The notes under the pieces were generated by a model. The model had not been told where the DNA came from. It worked only from the letters and a program-made list of their open reading frames with translations, and searched no databases. This document shows positions 24,049 to 31,194 of a stretch of DNA of 34,282 nt, piece by piece. The translations under genes were made by a program, and so were the position numbers. Every line of letters starts with the position of its first letter. Within the stretch, counting starts at the first letter, position 1. The stretch comes from Anaerolineaceae bacterium UBA6107 (lineage in GTDB: Bacteria > Chloroflexota > Anaerolineae > Anaerolineales > Anaerolineaceae), in assembly GCA_002428455.1 (NCBI GenBank), contig DIWL01000079.1:1-34282 (forward strand). The letters are read 5' to 3'.

Positions 24049-24945
24049 CTAAGGTAAAGATTCACAAGCTTGACCATCCTTATTACTATCCAAACCTGAC
24101 CAATTGTTCGAGCCACAAGAAACATAACATGCTTGTGCTTCTGCATGGGACGAAAAATCCCCACAGTCATAATCTATTGAACAATCACAGACACCACCAC
24201 TTGGGGGGGCTGTAGGTTCGGAGGTCCCAATATCTACAATACCGGACCTATCCGATGTTGTTGGATTAACTGGTACAGGCACATAGGTTGCTGTCGGATA
24301 CCACATTCCTAGCTTGCTTGTTTGGGCGTTTGTTTGAGCTTGACGAAATGTATCATCACAAGAAGTGTCCGGTGGCCATGACCCGGATTTTGCGTAACCC
24401 TTATTAACCATCTCGTAATTGACGAAAATATCTCCGACAATAACATACCTGAGTAATCTGTCAAAAGAGTCGGTTTCGGACACATCTTTAATTAGAGTAA
24501 CCGTTTTACCTTCTATAAGTTTCCTATTATATTCCGCAGATTCATTACCTAAGTACCCCTCAGGTGAATCGATACCAATGAAACGTAGTTTATATTCTAT
24601 TTCATCAATTTCCACAACAATAGTGTCACCATCTGTAATTCGAACCACTCTTGCTTCAACTCGGTCGTTATCTTTTGGAATACACGATATGCCACCTGAA
24701 GCTGGCAAAGTTATTGTGGGTGTTAAAGTGACTGTTGGGGTATAGGTAATTGTTGGTGTATGTGTTTTTGTAGAGGTTGAGGTTAACGTAGCTGTAGAGG
24801 TGTTTGTGGATGTCGGTGTGTTTGTTGATGATAGGGTTGGAATTGCATTTTGTGATTGTTCGATAGATTGTTGAATTTTCTCCGTTGAGGGTGCGCAACT
24901 AGCGATTAGTGATAGCAACACTGCAGCTAAAAGAATTTTTTTCAT
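24049..24945 (-). CDS. Secreted thermonuclease lipoprotein with excalibur-like tail
   Basis: Predicted surface lipoprotein of 298 residues. A signal peptide ends in lipobox LIASC with Cys17. Residues about 36-82 are a Thr/Ser-rich low-complexity stalk (PTLSSTNTPTSTNTSTATLT and onward). The staphylococcal-nuclease domain (about 96-215) keeps its catalytic residues: DGDTI (Asp105, Asp107, Thr108), Arg121 and Asp126 to Glu129 in RFIGIDSPE, and Arg163 in FDRLLRYV. A Cys-rich C-terminal domain (from about 253) ends in LDSNKDGQACE, an excalibur-type calcium-binding motif. It would degrade extracellular DNA or RNA in a calcium-dependent way. Preceded by its own promoter (24990-25017). Likely operonic with the channel gene. 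Confidence 0.9.
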   Translation of the reverse strand: MKKILLAAVLLSLIASCAPSTEKIQQSIEQSQNAIPTLSSTNTPTSTNTSTATLTSTSTKTHTPTITYTPTVTLTPTITLPASGGISCIPKDNDRVEARVVRITDGDTIVVEIDEIEYKLRFIGIDSPEGYLGNESAEYNRKLIEGKTVTLIKDVSETDSFDRLLRYVIVGDIFVNYEMVNKGYAKSGSWPPDTSCDDTFRQAQTNAQTSKLGMWYPTATYVPVPVNPTTSDRSGIVDIGTSEPTAPPSGGVCDCSIDYDCGDFSSHAEAQACYVSCGSNNWSGLDSNKDGQACESLP

Positions 24946-24989
24946 GATATCCTATTTCTTCGGGAAATAAATAATTGTTCTTCATCTTT

Positions 24990-25017
24990 ATTATCCCCTT
25001 TTAAGAATACTTGTCCA
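24990..25017 (-). promoter_or_regulatory. Putative promoter of thermonuclease gene
   Basis: On the minus strand TGGACA (25012-25017) and GATAAT (24990-24995) are 16 bases apart. The start codon of the nuclease gene follows about 45 bases later, with a weak AGGA ribosome-binding site. Confidence 0.5.
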
Positions 25018-25106
25018 CCAGGTTTGAAGTGATTTTAGTCAATTTTCTATCGTTCCAGGTCTGTTGTATATTTTTTCTAAACTCCTGAGAATGTTTTAGG
25101 CAGAAA
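25018..25106. other. Gene-free AT-rich island margin
   Basis: Upstream of the nuclease promoter to the tRNA-like remnant nothing recognisable was found: no convincing gene, no repeat. A minus-strand open frame of about 36 codons ends here (LTKITSNLVDKYS) but resembles no family and has no start. Confidence 0.3.
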
Positions 25107-25154
25107 TTGAGGGTTCAATCCCTCGCGAAGCACCCTTTAGGGCTCCGCGCTCAC
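25107..25154 (+). other. Degenerate tRNA-Lys 3' fragment at island right end
   Basis: TTGAGGGTTCAATCCCTC (25107-25124) copies the T arm of the tRNA with small differences. The acceptor 3' end CTCCGCGCTCA (25143-25153) follows after an 18-base insert (GCGAAGCACCCTTTAGGG). It cannot fold as a tRNA. It shows that the right-end duplication originally reached back into the T arm. Confidence 0.6.
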
Positions 25155-25166
25155 TTTTTGTTTAAA
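25143..25166 (+). repeat. Right attachment-site repeat
   Basis: Exact 24-base copy of 22829-22852. DNA beyond it returns to host-like base composition, beginning with the region before the membrane protein at 25359. Confidence 0.85.
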
Positions 25167-25296
25167 TGCAGGAAAAATTGGGGGATTGCTTTTACTCCTG
25201 CGCGTGCTATAGTCTTCTTAACGCTGTAATTTCACAATACTTTCCTTATTCGCTGTAGAAAATCCATTTGAGAGAAAGACCAGCCTGGCAGGTTGT

Positions 25297-25343
25297 GACG
25301 ACATGTCGTCGATCTGCCTGTTCATCGATCTCCCCGGAGATCG
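25297..25343 (+). promoter_or_regulatory. Two adjacent palindromes before membrane protein gene
   Basis: A perfect 14-base palindrome GACGACATGTCGTC (25297-25310) is followed by a stem CGATCTCC / GGAGATCG (25326-25333 with 25336-25343). The second ends immediately before the AAGGAGG ribosome-binding site, so it could act as an operator or as an RNA structure that controls translation. The 25167-25296 stretch has no other visible feature. Confidence 0.4.
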
Positions 25344-25358
25344 GAAGGAGGGTATTGC

Positions 25359-25739
25359 ATGACTCACAAGAATGTGTTTGTGCTCTCGGGTGTTGTGTTG
25401 CTGATCTTCGGCCTGGTCTGGTTCCTCATTCCCAACGTTGGGCTGGCAGTTTTTGGCCATGACGTGCAGGTAAATGACCTGGCAGCCATCCTCACGCGCT
25501 ACTGGGGTTCGGCGTTCATCGCCATCGCCGTGATCCTGTGGCTGACGCGCAGCGCGCAGGCAGACTCGATCGGGGTTAAAGCCATTACTTACGGCGGCTT
25601 TGCGCTGGCAGTTACGGGGTTGGTCGCCGCAGTGATCGATTGGCTGTATGGCAACCCCAACGCTGTGATCTGGCTGAGCATCGGGTTATATGCCCTCTTC
25701 GCAGTGCTGTACGGGATCCTGTTGTTCAAGAAAGCCTGA
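25359..25739 (+). CDS. Four-helix membrane protein, unknown
   Basis: Protein of 126 residues made of four hydrophobic helices (about 7-28, 43-63, 73-92, 99-123): VFVLSGVVLLIFGLVWFLIP, then ILTRYWGSAFIAIAVILWLT and so on. It has few charged residues and no catalytic motif. The ATG follows a strong AAGGAGG. The gene stands alone and immediately follows the island, so it was probably next to tRNA-Lys before integration. I do not recognise a named family; DUF4345-like small integral proteins look similar but the match is not firm. Confidence 0.75.
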   Translation: MTHKNVFVLSGVVLLIFGLVWFLIPNVGLAVFGHDVQVNDLAAILTRYWGSAFIAIAVILWLTRSAQADSIGVKAITYGGFALAVTGLVAAVIDWLYGNPNAVIWLSIGLYALFAVLYGILLFKKA

Positions 25740-25833
25740 CCACAACAACACATTCACCAGTTTGATTAGCCTGTTTTAAGCAGGATCTATTCACTATGCC
25801 TGAAATCATTCAGGTAACCGGCTGCTAGGGCGT

Positions 25834-25873
25834 AAAAAAGGCAGGCAAATGGAACGGAGTCCGGTTGCCTGCC
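25834..25873 (-). terminator. Rho-independent terminator for the minus-strand secreted protein gene
   Basis: The stem GGCAGGCAA / TTGCCTGCC (25840-25848 with 25865-25873) has a 16-base loop. On the minus strand it is followed by TTTTTT (25834-25839). It lies 43 bases after the stop at 25916. Confidence 0.85.
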
Positions 25874-25915
25874 AATAAGATGAATTGGATTCGGCCAATA
25901 CAGCGCAGCGCTTGT

Positions 25916-27016
25916 TTATGGATTCAGTAAATAAGCCGGGTCCGGTTCGCCGTCAGCAGTCAGTGGTATGTTTTCAGGTGCGGTACCCGAGTAATACGCC
26001 TTTACGTAATCGACAAGCAAAGGAGACGCTCCGGCAACGTTTTCAAACATACCGATTCCAAAGTATCCGCCAGTATTACTTGAGTCCTCATAACGACCAA
26101 TGAAAATCCCATTAATCCATATGTAAATATACGGAAAATCACGCCAGATCGTGAATGTGTTCCAGCCTTCCGGCTCCAGGTAAACGGATGTACCTGTATA
26201 GAGTTGTGTTGGATGATATCCACTTATGGCGTAAAGATTCCAACCATCCGTATTCCAATATTGCAGCACATAACCGTACTCCCAATGGCCATCAGTCAGG
26301 TTACCGGGATCACCCACAAAGTAAATTCGGTTCATGCTGCCGATTTCACCCTTTCGTTTCATCCTGATTTCATACACTGAATTATCCATAAAGTAAAGTT
26401 GGTTAAGCGCGTAGACGGTTTCACCAAGAGTTCCAGTGGTTTTGTAATACCCCGGGTCCACCCGCGTCCACGTGCCATTTAAGGCTGTCCAGTTTTTTGT
26501 GTTGCTGTCAAAGGTGGAGGTAAAGCCCTTGGAGAGGACCCAGAAGGCAGCAGCTGGCGACCAGACCCAGGTCGTACCCACTTTCGCGGCGACACGCCAA
26601 TGATAATATCCACCCATTATGGATTTGTATTTATAAGGTGATAATTTGTTTGGCGGTTGTACCCAGCAGTAAGCCGTACCGCAAGTGGCAGCACCTGGAA
26701 AGGTAAATGGATACGTGAATACAACCTCGTCAAAATTTTGGACTTCCAGCTTATACTGGGTCACACCGGGATACCTGCTGAAATAATACTTGGGGGTTAA
26801 TGAGTGAGTTATTTGTCCTTCGGTTGGTGAAAGTGGTTCGAACTCGAAATCCACCCCGATTTCACCCTCGGGAATAAATGCGTCCGAGGTAATCCCGCCT
26901 TCCTCCACTGGCTGATCCGCAAGCAAGCCCTCAGGATTCGCATCCGCCAGTACTGGCGCGGAAGTAACCGATAAAACCAATCCAATCACGATCACGATCA
27001 ATGAAATTATTTTCAT
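25916..27016 (-). CDS. Secreted protein with FnIII-like and LamG-like domains
   Basis: Exported protein of 366 residues. A signal peptide (IISLIVIVIGLVLSV) ends in ALA-like cleavage (VLADANP, about residue 25). Residues about 60-160 hold beta-rich repeats ending GGYYHWRVAAKVGTTWVWSP, the pattern of fibronectin-III-like domains of cell-surface proteins. Residues about 165-345 form a LamG/DUF1080-like beta-sandwich (FTSTFDSNTKNWTALNGTW; VYEIRMKRKGEIGSMNRIYF; IYIWINGIFIGRYEDSSNTG; VDYVKAYYSG). A GGAGGACAAG ribosome-binding site precedes the ATG. No enzyme motif or lipobox is seen. The lectin part resembles that of the lipoprotein at 6243-7118; sugar binding is inference. Confidence 0.8.
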   Translation of the reverse strand: MKIISLIVIVIGLVLSVTSAPVLADANPEGLLADQPVEEGGITSDAFIPEGEIGVDFEFEPLSPTEGQITHSLTPKYYFSRYPGVTQYKLEVQNFDEVVFTYPFTFPGAATCGTAYCWVQPPNKLSPYKYKSIMGGYYHWRVAAKVGTTWVWSPAAAFWVLSKGFTSTFDSNTKNWTALNGTWTRVDPGYYKTTGTLGETVYALNQLYFMDNSVYEIRMKRKGEIGSMNRIYFVGDPGNLTDGHWEYGYVLQYWNTDGWNLYAISGYHPTQLYTGTSVYLEPEGWNTFTIWRDFPYIYIWINGIFIGRYEDSSNTGGYFGIGMFENVAGASPLLVDYVKAYYSGTAPENIPLTADGEPDPAYLLNP

Positions 27017-27028
27017 CTTGTCCTCCCC

Positions 27029-27073
27029 GGCGTGGGTTTACTCCCCGCCACTCCTGCCTGCCAGGCGGCAGGC
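27029..27073. repeat. Two hairpins in the leader of the secreted protein gene
   Basis: Hairpin one is GGCG-T-GGG / CCC-CGCC (27029-27036 with 27043-27049). Hairpin two is GCCTGCC / GGCAGGC (27056-27062 with 27067-27073), loop AGGC. Both lie just upstream of the minus-strand start at 27016. The GCCTGCC-GGCAGGC type is a frequent REP-like palindrome in many genomes, so a repeat-family origin is plausible. The remainder of 27074-27246 shows nothing further. Confidence 0.4.
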
Positions 27074-27247
27074 TGATGATGACCGCGGTTACAGGCTGTT
27101 GGGGATCACTGTAAACCCCGGTAACAAATATGATCCTGTGGCATTGATGAGCGTATAGAGGGGATCTGATACTTTGATTATAGTGAGGGGGAATGGAAAA
27201 TTCAATCACGAGATATATTCACACAAAAGTCAACCCCCAACGCACTT

Positions 27248-27280
27248 TAAAATAAAACAGCCGGCTGCAAGCCGGCTGTT
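27248..27280 (-). terminator. Rho-independent terminator after SH3 gene
   Basis: A perfect 11-base stem AACAGCCGGCT / AGCCGGCTGTT (27256-27266 with 27270-27280) is followed, on the minus strand, by TTTTATTTTA. It closes the 28587-27295 two-gene unit. Confidence 0.88.
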
Positions 27281-27294
27281 AAATAACGATTACT

Positions 27295-27906
27295 TTACTT
27301 CTTTTTCGCCTGGCGGTACTGCGTGAAGCCCTGGAAGACCTGGAAAAGACCGAGCAGGATGAGGGCGAGGGTGATGAAGCTGAAATCTCCACGGCCTGAC
27401 CCTGCTTCGGCAGGCGGGACGAGGAAGTAGAGGATAAAGCCGATCACGGCAAAGACCGCACCGGTGATCATCATCTTGCGGCCGCCTGCTTCACTTACCT
27501 CCGGGCGCACACGCAGCTTGACACCGGCCTTTACGTAGCCTTCCACACCTTCGCTGTCCTGCACGCGGTACCAGATATCCTCTTCATATTTGTCTGAACC
27601 GCGCACGGTGAAAATGGTCTTCCTGGGGATCACACTGAGGATGGGGGATTCGGGATCGGGAGATTCGTGCAATTCGAGGTCATTGGCGATGGATTCAACC
27701 TGCTGAATGGAAAAGATGCGCGTGTCACCGGCGATGTAACCGGTGAAGCCGTTCTCCAGTGTGACCGTCACCCACGTCTCCCCTTTTTTGCGGATCACTT
27801 TACCGATCTCAAACTCATCGCCTTTTCTCAAGGTTGTGATGGAAATGGCTTCAGCGACCGGTTCCTGGAAGACAGGAGTGCTTTCATCACCTAATGTAGC
27901 TCTCAT
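27295..27906 (-). CDS. SH3-like domain protein with C-terminal membrane helices
   Basis: Protein of 203 residues. Two SH3b-like domains are seen: about 25-65 (GDEFEIGKVIRKKGETWVTV) and about 72-130 (DLELHESPDPESPILSVIP, WYRVQDSEGVEGYVKAGVKL). Two membrane helices follow (MMITGAVFAVIGFILYFLVP and FITLALILLGLFQVFQG). There is no N-terminal signal peptide, so the SH3 part may be cytoplasmic or topologically inverted. It abuts the upstream membrane protein gene (stop at 27907-27909 directly next to the ATG at 27904-27906), so both belong to one operon. No enzymatic role is visible. Confidence 0.78.
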   Translation of the reverse strand: MRATLGDESTPVFQEPVAEAISITTLRKGDEFEIGKVIRKKGETWVTVTLENGFTGYIAGDTRIFSIQQVESIANDLELHESPDPESPILSVIPRKTIFTVRGSDKYEEDIWYRVQDSEGVEGYVKAGVKLRVRPEVSEAGGRKMMITGAVFAVIGFILYFLVPPAEAGSGRGDFSFITLALILLGLFQVFQGFTQYRQAKKK

Positions 27907-28587
27907 TTAATTTTCTCCTTCCGATTCATTGACGATTGCCCAATTATACTGTGCGGCGCATTCAGCAGCCCATTCTGCATCACTTATTGAAATTTCAAGC
28001 GGGATAGCTTGCGGATCGCGGTCGTTCTCCAGCACTTTGGTGGATACCCTGGCGCGCGGATGCAGCGTGGGATCATAACCGGTGGGTGCGAGGGTTTCGA
28101 GGATGCGGCGTGAACGCAATCGGTGGTGGAACCATGCGCCGAAAACAAGCAGCATGCCGGGACCGGTGATGAATGGCCAGTAGGTTTTGATCGCACCGAG
28201 ACCGGAGCTGGCCGGGACCAGGTTCGTCATCAACACCAGTCCGGCAGCGGCGATGATGGCGCCGATCGTGTAAAGCCTGGCGTAAATGCGTGAGAGACGA
28301 CCAAGGCTGGTGTTGTCCTTCTCGAATTCTTCGGGGTTGGCGGCAAAATCAGCCTGGTAGCATCGCTGGCACACCCTGATACGCAGATAATACACCCGGC
28401 TGTACTCGTAGGTCTGGCGGTACAAGCCCGGCTTTTTCGCGCCGATGCGCAGCCTGAGCTTGTGGGTCTCGTGATCAGTGGCGGGTTGGGCGCCGCAGCG
28501 GGAACAGCGCGGGGGATGGTCGAGGACGAGAAAACCTCCCACAGCGGCCTGAACCTGCTCGAGGGGTACGCGGAGTTTAAGCGGCAT
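27907..28587 (-). CDS. Zinc-ribbon membrane protein, unknown
   Basis: Protein of 226 residues. A zinc ribbon is formed by CSRCGAQP (about residue 28) and CQRCYQAD (about 73), with a basic stretch (LRLRIGAKKPGLYR) between. Two hydrophobic helices follow (about 107-125 and 137-156), and a cytoplasmic C-terminal part ends AAQYNWAIVNESEGEN. I recognise no named family. Directly coupled to the SH3 protein gene. The start is an ATG (28585-28587). The phage-like operon on the same strand ends 96 bases upstream. Confidence 0.75.
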   Translation of the reverse strand: MPLKLRVPLEQVQAAVGGFLVLDHPPRCSRCGAQPATDHETHKLRLRIGAKKPGLYRQTYEYSRVYYLRIRVCQRCYQADFAANPEEFEKDNTSLGRLSRIYARLYTIGAIIAAAGLVLMTNLVPASSGLGAIKTYWPFITGPGMLLVFGAWFHHRLRSRRILETLAPTGYDPTLHPRARVSTKVLENDRDPQAIPLEISISDAEWAAECAAQYNWAIVNESEGEN

Positions 28588-28636
28588 AAGTAACGCGTCC
28601 GGGAGTGAGTTTAATGTTCACGTCCCTATTGTAATC

Positions 28637-28676
28637 GAAAAGGCTGCGCTGCCGTGTTCTTCCAGCAGGCGCAGCC
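28637..28676 (-). terminator. Rho-independent terminator closing the phage operon
   Basis: The stem GGCTGCGC / GCGCAGCC (28642-28649 with 28669-28676) is followed by TTTT (28638-28641) on the minus strand. It lies 7 bases after the stop of the last phage gene and separates it from the host-like genes below 28587. Confidence 0.8.
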
Positions 28677-28682
28677 ATTGCG

Positions 28683-28862
28683 CTAATTATTTTCGAGCGC
28701 GTCGAGCCGTTCGAGTATGCGGTGCAGGATGCCGGGGAGTTCGGCATCGCTGATCTTATCCTCTGCTATTGTCTTGTCTGCCATGCCTTTAGAGCGTGCA
28801 ACATCCGCTGAGGTGGGCACTAACACAAACTTGCCGTTGGCCTTCATTACTTTACGTGTCAT
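28683..28862 (-). CDS. Small phage-operon protein (59 residues)
   Basis: Short gene with an ATG at 28860-28862 that overlaps the upstream stop (ATGA). Translation begins MTRKVMKANGKFVLVPTS and ends ILERLDALENN, with a predicted coiled C-terminal helix. Small size and position resemble the tiny proteins at the end of phage tail or fibre operons, for example XkdX-like ones, but no family match is claimed. Confidence 0.65.
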   Translation of the reverse strand: MTRKVMKANGKFVLVPTSADVARSKGMADKTIAEDKISDAELPGILHRILERLDALENN

Positions 28863-29260
28863 GTGATCACCTCAACGACCAGGATGCCATTACCCGCTGC
28901 ACAAAACATTTTCCGGTCTGCGGGAGTGATGATGAATTGACCGATATTCTCGGTGGATAAAACGATCTCACCCAGACCATCGGTCAATGGTACGCGTTCG
29001 ATTGTGCCGTTGATGTCTACGTCTACGGCGTCCATGCGCAATGATGTTGACACACCAACGGTCACATCATCACCCCCCTGCTTTACGTACACGGTCTGTC
29101 CAAGCACGCCGGCCGCTTGCAGCATGAAGCGCTGAGAATAGTCAAGGAGCGTGGAATCAACGGTATCACGGGTTTCCCCCATGGCGAAGTTGTAATCATC
29201 GAGGGCATGCTCCGCATAGGTTTTGATGTTGCCGGCTGAATCTCTTATCACTGTAATCAT
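28859..29260 (-). CDS. Phage-operon protein, unknown (133 residues)
   Basis: Starts at the ATG 29258-29260 (MITVIRDSAGNIKTYAEHAL), which shares bases with the upstream stop (ATGA). A four-codon-longer frame lacks support. The protein is beta-rich (VDVDINGTIERVPLTDGLG; FIITPADRKMFCAAGNGILV) with no signal peptide. Stop overlaps the next gene. Likely a virion or fibre accessory protein judging only from its position. Confidence 0.65.
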   Translation of the reverse strand: MITVIRDSAGNIKTYAEHALDDYNFAMGETRDTVDSTLLDYSQRFMLQAAGVLGQTVYVKQGGDDVTVGVSTSLRMDAVDVDINGTIERVPLTDGLGEIVLSTENIGQFIITPADRKMFCAAGNGILVVEVIT

Positions 29261-30018
29261 GCTGATCTCCATGCAAGGATTCTGTAATAACCACCACCGG
29301 AATTGGCCGGCCGGCCGAGCAGCGTTCCGTTCGCCGCATCGTTGCCGGTCTCACACGTGATGGTGGTGGCATCGTAGTAATACGGGACACGTAAGCCGGT
29401 TGTCGGTCCGACGTTGCAGACGATGGAGTTCACCGCTGCGCCGGTGGCAGATGTGTTATGCAGCAGGACGACAACGGCCGGGAGGGTCTTTAGATTGTGG
29501 ACTTTGGCGTACGTGGTGTTGTACGTCACGGCGAAGTAATCGCTATCATAATCCGCGGCCGGCATCTCATGTTGGAAGTATGAGAATACACTACCGGCAG
29601 GTACATTAGTTCCGTCCCAGTAGCATTGACCGATCAGGCGGGTACCGGGGACAACTGCGCTCGAGGTTGAAACGCTGAGTGTGAACGTTGAATTACTGGC
29701 ACGGACGGCGAATATATACCAGGTGGCAGCAGCGCCGGCAAACTCACCGGCTGGCAATTCCACGTCCGCGTAGGATTGCAGCATGTAACCATCGATTATC
29801 AGACGTGCAGGAGCAGCAGCCACGTGCGGTACTTTGACGCGGTTCGTCGCCAGGTATTCCAACTTCATGCCTGTGACGACGCCGGCGAGAAACGATCCAA
29901 AGGGGATGCTCTCCGTGGATAAGTTGCCCAGGTAAAGCGCGTCTTTGCGCAGGTTGTTGTAATGCGCGGCGAGTGTGGGCTGACCGCCGGCAACTTCCGA
30001 ACTGGTTGGATATGTCAT
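29257..30018 (-). CDS. Phage structural protein, fibre-like or receptor-binding (253 residues)
   Basis: Starts MTYPTSSEVAGGQPTLAAHY (ATG 30016-30018 behind GGAGTGAA). The sequence is rich in Ala, Gly, Thr, Ser and aromatic residues with alternating beta-strand patterns (WYIFAVRASNSTFTLSVSTS; YFAVTYNTTYAKVHNLKTLP), as in tail or head fibre proteins. No enzymatic motif. It sits after the connector-like genes. Function is inferred from composition and position. Confidence 0.65.
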   Translation of the reverse strand: MTYPTSSEVAGGQPTLAAHYNNLRKDALYLGNLSTESIPFGSFLAGVVTGMKLEYLATNRVKVPHVAAAPARLIIDGYMLQSYADVELPAGEFAGAAATWYIFAVRASNSTFTLSVSTSSAVVPGTRLIGQCYWDGTNVPAGSVFSYFQHEMPAADYDSDYFAVTYNTTYAKVHNLKTLPAVVVLLHNTSATGAAVNSIVCNVGPTTGLRVPYYYDATTITCETGNDAANGTLLGRPANSGGGYYRILAWRSA

Positions 30019-30037
30019 GCTTCACTCCATTGGAAAT

Positions 30038-30547
30038 TTATCGCCAGTAGGCTGTATCCCATGTTAAGCCCCCATCCCAGGCGCTATCAAGCAACAGGTT
30101 TGGATCGACCGGTGGGAAGTAATATCCCACGTTATTCAATTCGCATTTGATGATCGAGTGCTTCGGCAGGTGGCGTTCATCGGCTGAGAAGCCGAGTGCA
30201 CCGAGGTTGGTAAAGGCGCCGATTGGGGTTTCCAGCGTGATACCGTCCGTCTCCAACATAAACTCCATCAGTTTGGCGTAGTCCTCGGCGCGGGTCTTGG
30301 GGTGCTTGATGCCGTTGGGGGCGCGCAGGTCATCCCCGCAAATGATGTCAAACCGGAGCCAAAGTTGAGTGTGCCAATGTGGATCCGTGTAGGTGGTGGA
30401 TTCGCTGATCACCTGCCGGTTGACCTGAACGCCGGCTTCGCGGATACTGTTGTCCAGCGGGCATATAAAACCATAGCGCGCGCCGGCATCCACGCCGGGG
30501 TGAGAAAGAACGACGTGACAATCGACGCCAAGGGTGGGCGGGCTCAT
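30038..30547 (-). CDS. Phage neck or connector-like protein (169 residues)
   Basis: ATG at 30545-30547 overlaps the stop of the upstream connector gene (ATGA). The middle TYTDPHWHTQLWLRFDIICG and RAEDYAKLMEFMLETDGITL are typical of a compact soluble phage structural protein. Position right after the adaptor suggests a head-completion or neck role. No named family recognised. Confidence 0.6.
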   Translation of the reverse strand: MSPPTLGVDCHVVLSHPGVDAGARYGFICPLDNSIREAGVQVNRQVISESTTYTDPHWHTQLWLRFDIICGDDLRAPNGIKHPKTRAEDYAKLMEFMLETDGITLETPIGAFTNLGALGFSADERHLPKHSIIKCELNNVGYYFPPVDPNLLLDSAWDGGLTWDTAYWR

Positions 30548-31194
30548 CGACGCGCCCCGTCCCAGCGGTCAAAGGCAAAACCGGGCGGGAAGCCAAAATC
30601 CTGCAGTGTTTTCAAGGCGTTGAGCGCGCGCTCGAAAGCGTTGAGCAATTCCCGACCGGTTTCCATCCAGCGCGAGGATTCACTGCCGCGACCACCGTAG
30701 GACTCGATCAGGCTGCCGGCGCGCAGGAAACAAGCCCGACCGGCAGTGCCGTTGATGAGCGGGCTCTCCATTTCCACCGGCAGGGTGGTGGTGAGCGCTT
30801 CCCTGTAACCGGCGATGTCGTAACCCGCAGCATACTGTATGAGCAGCTGATCGCCGATCTCCGGCACTAGGCTCCCGAGGAAATGCAGGGTGGGAACACC
30901 GTTGGCGAGCAGGTAGGTGAAAGAAGTTTCGGGTTCCAACTGGCGGCTGCTGCCATCTGCAAGCGGCACGGTCACACCGATGATGTAACGGCAGCCAGAC
31001 AGCCCCGGGAGGGATTGATCCCTCCCGGCAGTGGTGACGGTGTGCGTGACCATGCTGACGCACGGCGCGCGTTGTTCAAGCTCCTCCAGCGCCTGACCGA
31101 GGGCTGCCTCAAGCAGACTGTCAGAGAATCGCAGCGCCTGGCTGTCATCCAGCAGCGCGCGGACACGGGTGTTAATTGCGGTTAGATTGGTCAT
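30544..31194 (-). CDS. Head-tail connector/adaptor-like phage protein
   Basis: Protein of 216 residues from the ATG at 31192-31194 (MTNLTAINTRVRALL). It opens with helices VRALLDDSQALRFSDSLLEA (about residues 11-30) and LGQALEELEQRAP, like gp6-type connectors that bridge portal and tail, continues into beta-rich strands, and ends LNALKTLQDFGFPPGFAF. The adaptor call is inferred from this architecture and its position after the capsid gene. Overlaps both neighbours. Confidence 0.65.
   Translation of the reverse strand: MTNLTAINTRVRALLDDSQALRFSDSLLEAALGQALEELEQRAPCVSMVTHTVTTAGRDQSLPGLSGCRYIIGVTVPLADGSSRQLEPETSFTYLLANGVPTLHFLGSLVPEIGDQLLIQYAAGYDIAGYREALTTTLPVEMESPLINGTAGRACFLRAGSLIESYGGRGSESSRWMETGRELLNAFERALNALKTLQDFGFPPGFAFDRWDGARR

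Larger units (their letters stand above)
22829..25166. mobile_element. AT-rich genomic island in tRNA-Lys
   Basis: The 2.3-kb block between the two att-like repeats is visibly much richer in A and T than the DNA on both sides. It holds a truncated phage-type helix-turn-helix ORF (23072-23179), a voltage-gated potassium channel gene and a thermonuclease lipoprotein gene. No recombinase, excisionase or conjugation gene is present, so it is a remnant or depends on an element elsewhere for mobility. Confidence 0.8.

Noticed and set aside
24600..24900. Tandem repeat or CRISPR in the Thr-rich stretch of the nuclease gene
   Set aside because: The repeats are codon-level Thr/Ser/Pro low complexity within an open reading frame, with no conserved repeat-spacer structure. 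No CRISPR array was found anywhere in the window.
24970..25106. Integrase remnant at the island right margin
   Set aside because: The 36-codon minus-strand frame has no tyrosine-recombinase motif and no start codon.
25107..25154. Second tRNA gene at the island right end
   Set aside because: Only T arm and acceptor 3' half are present, interrupted by 18 bases; D arm and anticodon arm are missing.
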